Position numbers and translations under genes: made by a program
Shown here: piece by piece, positions 5,712 through 8,796 of the stretch
Layout of the letters: each line of letters begins with the position of its first letter
How positions within the stretch are numbered: position 1 is the first letter of the stretch
The notes under the pieces: model-generated
What the model saw: the letters and a program-made list of their open reading frames with translations, nothing else
Database searches by the model: none
What the model was told of the DNA's origin: nothing
DNA from: Pseudomonadota bacterium
GTDB taxonomy: Bacteria > Pseudomonadota > Alphaproteobacteria > Acetobacterales > Acetobacteraceae
Assembly (NCBI GenBank): GCA_023390705.1
Contig: JAEWCI010000228.1
Span: forward strand, 1 to 8,796
Direction of reading: 5' to 3'
DNA: 8,796 nt

Positions 5712-6944
5712 ATGAGCATTGACCGCCGCAGCCTGCTGACCGCTGCCGCCGCTACGCCGCTGCTCGGCGCCCTGCCGCGTTCTGCGCGCGCCCAGGCCAA
5801 CAGCGTCAAGATCGGCGTGCTGAACGACGCTTCCGGCACCTATCGCGACCTCGCCGGCCCGGGCTCGCTGGTCTGTGTCCGCCAGGCGGTGCAGGACTTC
5901 GGCAGCCGCGGCTTCCAGGTGGAGGTTGCCTTCGCCGACCACCAGAACAAGCCGGATGTCGGGGCGAACATCGCGCGGCAGTGGTATGACCAGGAAGGCG
6001 TGGACGTCATCATCGACGTCACTACCAGCTCCGTGGCGCTCGCCGTCTCCAGTGTGACACGTGAGAAGAACAAGGTCTTCCTGGGTTCCACGCCGGCGAC
6101 CAGCGACCTCACGGGCCCGCAATGCTCGCCCAACACCATCCACTGGACCTACGACACCTACATGCTGGCGAAATCGACCGGCGGGGCCATGGTGAAGGCA
6201 GGCGGCGACACCTGGTTCTTCATCACCGCGGACTACGCCTTCGGCCATGCGCTGGAACGCGATACCGGCAATTTCGTCAAGGCGGCCGGTGGCCGGGTGC
6301 TCGGCCAGGTGCGCACGCCCTTCCCGGGCACGACCGACTTCTCCTCCTTCCTGCTGCAGGCACAGGCGTCGCGCGCCAAGGTCATCGGCCTGGCCAATGC
6401 CGGGGCGGATACCATCAACTCTATCAAGCAGGCGGCCGAATTCGGCCTGACGCGGCGCGGGGTGAAGCTGGCGGCGCTGCTGATGTTCATCTCGGATGTC
6501 CATGCGCTCGGGCTCAACACCGCCCAGGGGCTGGTCTGCTCCGAAACCTTCTACTGGGACCTCAACGACCGCACCCGTGCCTTCACGCAGAAGGTGCTGC
6601 CGCAGATGCCCGGCGGCCTGCGCCCAGGCATGGGCCAGGCGGGGTGCTACTCCGCCGCGCTCCACTACCTGAAGACGGTGGCCGATATGGGCGTTGCCCA
6701 GGCCAAGGCGAACGGCGCCGCGACGGTCGCCCGCATGAAGGCGATCCCGACCGATGATGATGTGTTCGGCCATGGCAGCATCCGTGCCGATGGCCGCAAG
6801 ATCCACCCGGCCTACCTGTTCGAGGTGAAGAAGCCGGAGGAGAGCCGTGGCCCGTGGGACTACTACAAATTGCTGCAGACCACCCCGGCCGAGGAGGCCT
6901 TCCGCCCGCTGAACGAGGGCGGCTGCCCATTGGTGCGGAGCTGA
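5712..6944 (+). CDS. ABC transporter periplasmic solute-binding protein, LivK/LivJ-like, copy 2
   Basis: A 410-residue paralogue of the preceding gene. The Tat-type signal has DRRSLLT at 4-10, a hydrophobic AAAATPLLGAL core and an ARA-Q cleavage region near 25-28. The mature protein begins NSVKIGVLNDASGTYRD. The lobe-1 loops read DVTTSS and GSTPAT, different from copy 1 (DGGASS, NTSSAT). Across the 96-residue lobe-2 segment aligned with residues 167-262 of copy 1, I count only five differences by eye. The end reads EGGCPLVRS. It has only five cysteines. The start is set by a purine-rich AGGGAGAGGGAC directly upstream of the ATG and by alignment with the other copies. It lies 36 bp after copy 1 and presumably shares its transcript and its membrane partner. 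The differing loops suggest a related but not identical ligand. Confidence 0.92.
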   Translation: MSIDRRSLLTAAAATPLLGALPRSARAQANSVKIGVLNDASGTYRDLAGPGSLVCVRQAVQDFGSRGFQVEVAFADHQNKPDVGANIARQWYDQEGVDVIIDVTTSSVALAVSSVTREKNKVFLGSTPATSDLTGPQCSPNTIHWTYDTYMLAKSTGGAMVKAGGDTWFFITADYAFGHALERDTGNFVKAAGGRVLGQVRTPFPGTTDFSSFLLQAQASRAKVIGLANAGADTINSIKQAAEFGLTRRGVKLAALLMFISDVHALGLNTAQGLVCSETFYWDLNDRTRAFTQKVLPQMPGGLRPGMGQAGCYSAALHYLKTVADMGVAQAKANGAATVARMKAIPTDDDVFGHGSIRADGRKIHPAYLFEVKKPEESRGPWDYYKLLQTTPAEEAFRPLNEGGCPLVRS

Positions 6945-6959
6945 ACGCAACGGACTGAA

Positions 6960-6983
6960 GGGCCGGGCACCGCGCACCGGCCC
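6960..6983 (+). repeat. Intercistronic stem-loop between binding-protein copies 2 and 3
   Basis: GGGCCGG (6960-6966) pairs perfectly with CCGGCCC (6977-6983) around a 10-nt loop in the 64-bp gap. The next copy's ribosome binding site, AAGGGAAGG at 6994-7002, lies just downstream. There is no U-tract, so this is more likely a stability element or partial attenuator than a terminator. Confidence 0.5.
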
Positions 6984-7008
6984 CCACAACAACAAGGGAA
7001 GGTTCAGG

Positions 7009-8241
7009 ATGCTGTTTTCACGTCGCGGCCTGCTTGCCGCCGGTGCCGTCACCACGCTCGCGCCCGCCCTGCCGCGGCTGGCCGGCGCGCAGGCGGCCAA
7101 TACCATCCGCATCGGCGTGATGACCGACATGTCCGGGACCTACCGGGACAATACCGGCCCCACCTCGGTCGCCTGCACCCGGCAGGCCGTGGCGGAATGG
7201 GGCACCAACCGAGGCTTCAATGTCGAGGTGATCGAGGCGGACCACCAGAACCGCCCGGATGTCGGCGTGAACCTGGCGCGGCAGTGGTACGACCAGGGCG
7301 TGGACCTGATCCTGGATGTGCCGACCTCCTCGGTCGGCCTCGCGGTCGGTGGCGTGGCGAAGGAGAAGAACAAGGCCTACATCAATGTCGGCTCCGCTAC
7401 CGCCGACCTCACCGGTCCGCAATGCAGCCAGACCACGCTGCACTGGGCCTATGACACCTGGATGCTGGCGAAATCGAATGGCGGCGCACTGGTGCGGGCG
7501 GGTGGCGACACCTGGTTCTTCATCACCGCCGACTACGCCTTCGGCCACGCGCTGGAACGCGACACCGCGAATTTCGTGCGTGCTTCCGGCGGCCGCGTCC
7601 TCGGCCAGGTGCGCACGCCCTTCCCGGGCACCACGGATTTCAGCAGCTTCCTGGTGCAGGCGCAGGCGTCGCGCGCCAAGGTCATCGGCCTGGCCAATGC
7701 CGGCTCCGACACCCAGAACTGCGTGAAGCAGGCCGCCGAATTCGGCCTGACACGGCGCGGGGTGAAGCTTGCCTCGCTGCTGCTCTTCATCAACGACGTG
7801 CACGGCATGGGGCTGCAGACGGCGCAGGGCCTGACCTGCACCGAAACCTTCTATTGGGATCTCAACGACCGCACCCGCGCCTTCACCCGCCGGGTGCTGC
7901 CGCGCACGCCGAACAACTACCCGAACATGATCCATGCCGGCTGCTATTCGGCGACGCTGCACTTCCTGAAAGCGGTGGCCGATATGGGCGTGCCGGCCGC
8001 CAAGGCTTCGGGTACCGAGTTGGTGAACCGCATGAAGGCCATGCCATCCGAGGACGATGCCTTCGGCACCGGCACCATCCGCCCCGACGGGCGCCGCATC
8101 ATCCCCTCCTTCCTGTTCGAGGTGAAGAGCCCGGCCGAGAGCAAGGGGCCGTGGGATTACCTCAAGCTGGTGCAGACCACACCGGCGGAGGAAGCCTTCC
8201 GCCCGCTGACCGAAGGCGGCTGCAGCCTGATCCGGAGCTGA
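7009..8241 (+). CDS. ABC transporter periplasmic solute-binding protein, LivK/LivJ-like, copy 3
   Basis: A 410-residue paralogue with a Tat-type signal (SRRGLLA at 4-10, core AAGAVTTLAPAL, AGA-Q cleavage region near 25-28) and mature start NTIRIGVMTDMSGTYRD. The lobe-1 loops read DVPTSS and NVGSAT, closest to copy 4. The lobe-2 ITADYAFGHALERDT segment is again conserved, but downstream VRASGG and SDTQNCVKQ depart from copies 1 and 2. The end reads EGGCSLIRS. It has six cysteines. AAGGGAAGG (6994-7002) lies 6 nt before the ATG. The gene sits 64 bp after copy 2, with a hairpin between. The C-terminal region (KSPAESKGPWDYLKL) differs from copies 1 and 2 (KKPEESRGP), so copies 1 and 2 look like a closer pair there. 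Ligand unknown; same transport role inferred. Confidence 0.92.
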   Translation: MLFSRRGLLAAGAVTTLAPALPRLAGAQAANTIRIGVMTDMSGTYRDNTGPTSVACTRQAVAEWGTNRGFNVEVIEADHQNRPDVGVNLARQWYDQGVDLILDVPTSSVGLAVGGVAKEKNKAYINVGSATADLTGPQCSQTTLHWAYDTWMLAKSNGGALVRAGGDTWFFITADYAFGHALERDTANFVRASGGRVLGQVRTPFPGTTDFSSFLVQAQASRAKVIGLANAGSDTQNCVKQAAEFGLTRRGVKLASLLLFINDVHGMGLQTAQGLTCTETFYWDLNDRTRAFTRRVLPRTPNNYPNMIHAGCYSATLHFLKAVADMGVPAAKASGTELVNRMKAMPSEDDAFGTGTIRPDGRRIIPSFLFEVKSPAESKGPWDYLKLVQTTPAEEAFRPLTEGGCSLIRS

Positions 8242-8253
8242 GCCGGAGACCAC

Positions 8254-8281
8254 GCCACGGCGGCCGGGTGGCTGCCGCGGC
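8254..8281 (+). repeat. Intercistronic stem-loop between binding-protein copies 3 and 4
   Basis: GCC-A-CGGCGGCC (8254-8265) pairs with GGCTGCCG-C-GGC (8270-8281) around a GGGT loop: eight inner pairs including one G-U, an A-C mismatch, then three outer pairs. It is the strongest stem of the three gaps. No T-run follows; GAGGAG at 8295-8300 is the next gene's ribosome binding site. Confidence 0.55.
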
Positions 8282-8306
8282 ATTGCCGAGAACCGAGGAG
8301 CACTTC

Positions 8307-8796
8307 ATGCAGTTTACCCGCCGCAACCTGCTGGGCAGCGCCGTTCTTGGCGCAGCCATGGCGCCGTCGCTTTCGCGCCAGTCCCGTGCCCAGGCGGCCA
8401 ATACCATCCGCATCGGCGTGCTGAACGACCAATCCGGCACCTACCGCGACATCTCCGGCCCCTATGGCGTGGCCTGCACCCAGCAGGCCGTCGCGGAGTT
8501 CGGCAACCGAGGCTTCAATGTGGAGGTCATCTTCGCCGACCACCAGAACAAGCCCGATGTCGGCGTGAACATCGCCCGGCAATGGTACGACCAGGGCGTG
8601 GACATGATCCTGGACGTGCCGACCTCCTCGGTCGGGCTGGCGGTGAACAACGTCGCGCGGGAGAAGAACAAAGCCTATATCAATACCGGCTCGGCCACCT
8701 CGGACCTCACCGGCGCGCAGTGCAGCCCGAACACGGTGCACTGGATGTATGACACCTACATGCTGGCCAAGTCCACCGGCGGCGCCATGGTGAAGG
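8307..8796 (+). CDS. ABC transporter periplasmic solute-binding protein, LivK/LivJ-like, copy 4 (partial)
   Basis: The frame from the ATG at 8307 is open for 163 codons to the right edge, so the C-terminal half is missing only because the window ends. It starts MQFTRRNLLGSAVLGAAM, a Tat-type signal with TRRNLLG at 4-10 and a cleavage region around SRAQ (26-29). The mature part, NTIRIGVLNDQSGTYRD, is clearly homologous to the three preceding genes. The lobe-1 loops DVPTSS and NTGSAT resemble copy 3 most. GAGGAG at 8295-8300 lies 6 nt before the start. The visible part ends in the YDTYMLAKSTGGAMVK segment that precedes lobe 2. There is no sign of decay in the visible part. Confidence 0.9.
   Translation, partial: MQFTRRNLLGSAVLGAAMAPSLSRQSRAQAANTIRIGVLNDQSGTYRDISGPYGVACTQQAVAEFGNRGFNVEVIFADHQNKPDVGVNIARQWYDQGVDMILDVPTSSVGLAVNNVAREKNKAYINTGSATSDLTGAQCSPNTVHWMYDTYMLAKSTGGAMVK

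Larger units (their letters stand above)
4437..8796 (+). repeat. Tandem array of four paralogous solute-binding protein genes
   Basis: Four homologous genes follow one another in the same orientation with starts at 4437, 5712, 7009 and 8307, i.e. periods of 1275, 1297 and 1298 bp. Exact identity runs link the copies: 38 bp between 5157-5194 and 6423-6460, and 41 bp between 6363-6403 and 7663-7703. Copies 1 and 3 also share a 44-bp run beginning at the GGCGACACC of their lobe-2 segments. The array reaches the right edge and may contain more copies. It looks like repeated unequal duplication, with later exchange between copies inferred. Confidence 0.9.

Noticed and set aside
4815..7130. Long minus-strand open frame of 771 codons across binding-protein copies 1 to 3
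   Set aside because: It repeats with the period of the sense genes and has antisense-like composition. It reflects codon bias of the tandem genes.
5675..8281. Rho-independent terminators between the binding-protein genes
   Set aside because: The stems are real, but none is followed by a T-run, and each is followed closely by a ribosome binding site and a gene in the same direction.
7018..8283. Minus-strand open frame of 421 codons over copy 3
   Set aside because: Antisense shadow of a confidently assigned binding-protein gene; no recognisable domain or ribosome binding site.
1..8796. Insertion sequences, CRISPR arrays, tRNA or rRNA genes
   Set aside because: No transposase-like protein, regularly spaced short repeat array, or recognisable tRNA/rRNA sequence was seen. 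The only large repeats are the paralogous binding-protein genes.

Overview
The window is very GC-rich, with strong third-position GC bias and long spurious antisense frames. Protein style (short MarR regulator, RR-type signal peptides on solute-binding proteins, HAAT-type ABC transporter genes) suggests an alphaproteobacterium, possibly Acetobacteraceae (Roseomonas-like). That placement is inference; no rRNA or taxonomic marker is present.

Layout. Leftward arm (1-741, minus strand): a MarR-family regulator, followed downstream by the N-terminal 81 residues of the FAD-binding (medium) subunit of a molybdenum hydroxylase (xanthine dehydrogenase / CO dehydrogenase family), which runs off the left edge. 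A 171-bp divergent control region (742-912) holds a perfect 8-bp inverted repeat, the best operator candidate here. Rightward arm: an enamidase-like metal-dependent amidohydrolase (913-2112) and a DUF1185 / 'amino acid synthesis' family protein (2125-2709) form a tight pair. After a 165-bp gap come livG-type and livF-type ATPases (2875-3651 and 3644-4390, overlapping by 8 bp). These are followed by at least four consecutive paralogous periplasmic solute-binding protein genes (4437-5675, 5712-6944, 7009-8241, and 8307 to the right edge, incomplete), spaced about 1.3 kb start to start.

How they may work together (inference). The amidohydrolase carries every metal-ligand position expected for enamidase, the enzyme that opens the lactam ring of 6-oxo-1,4,5,6-tetrahydronicotinate. 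A molybdenum hydroxylase that hydroxylates N-heterocycles and a MarR regulator (the family of the nicotinate regulators NicR and BpsR) fit the same theme. The region therefore looks like a locus for uptake and catabolism of an N-heterocycle or cyclic amide, with a transporter given several alternative binding proteins. The actual substrate cannot be read from sequence, and the ring reductase of the known nicotinate route and the permease genes livH/livM are not in the window.

The most unusual structure is the binding-protein array. The copies share nearly identical second-lobe segments and a patchwork of exact nucleotide identities, while differing at loops likely to contact ligand. All four have twin-arginine-type signals, and each of the three inter-copy gaps contains a GC-rich stem-loop without a U-tract.
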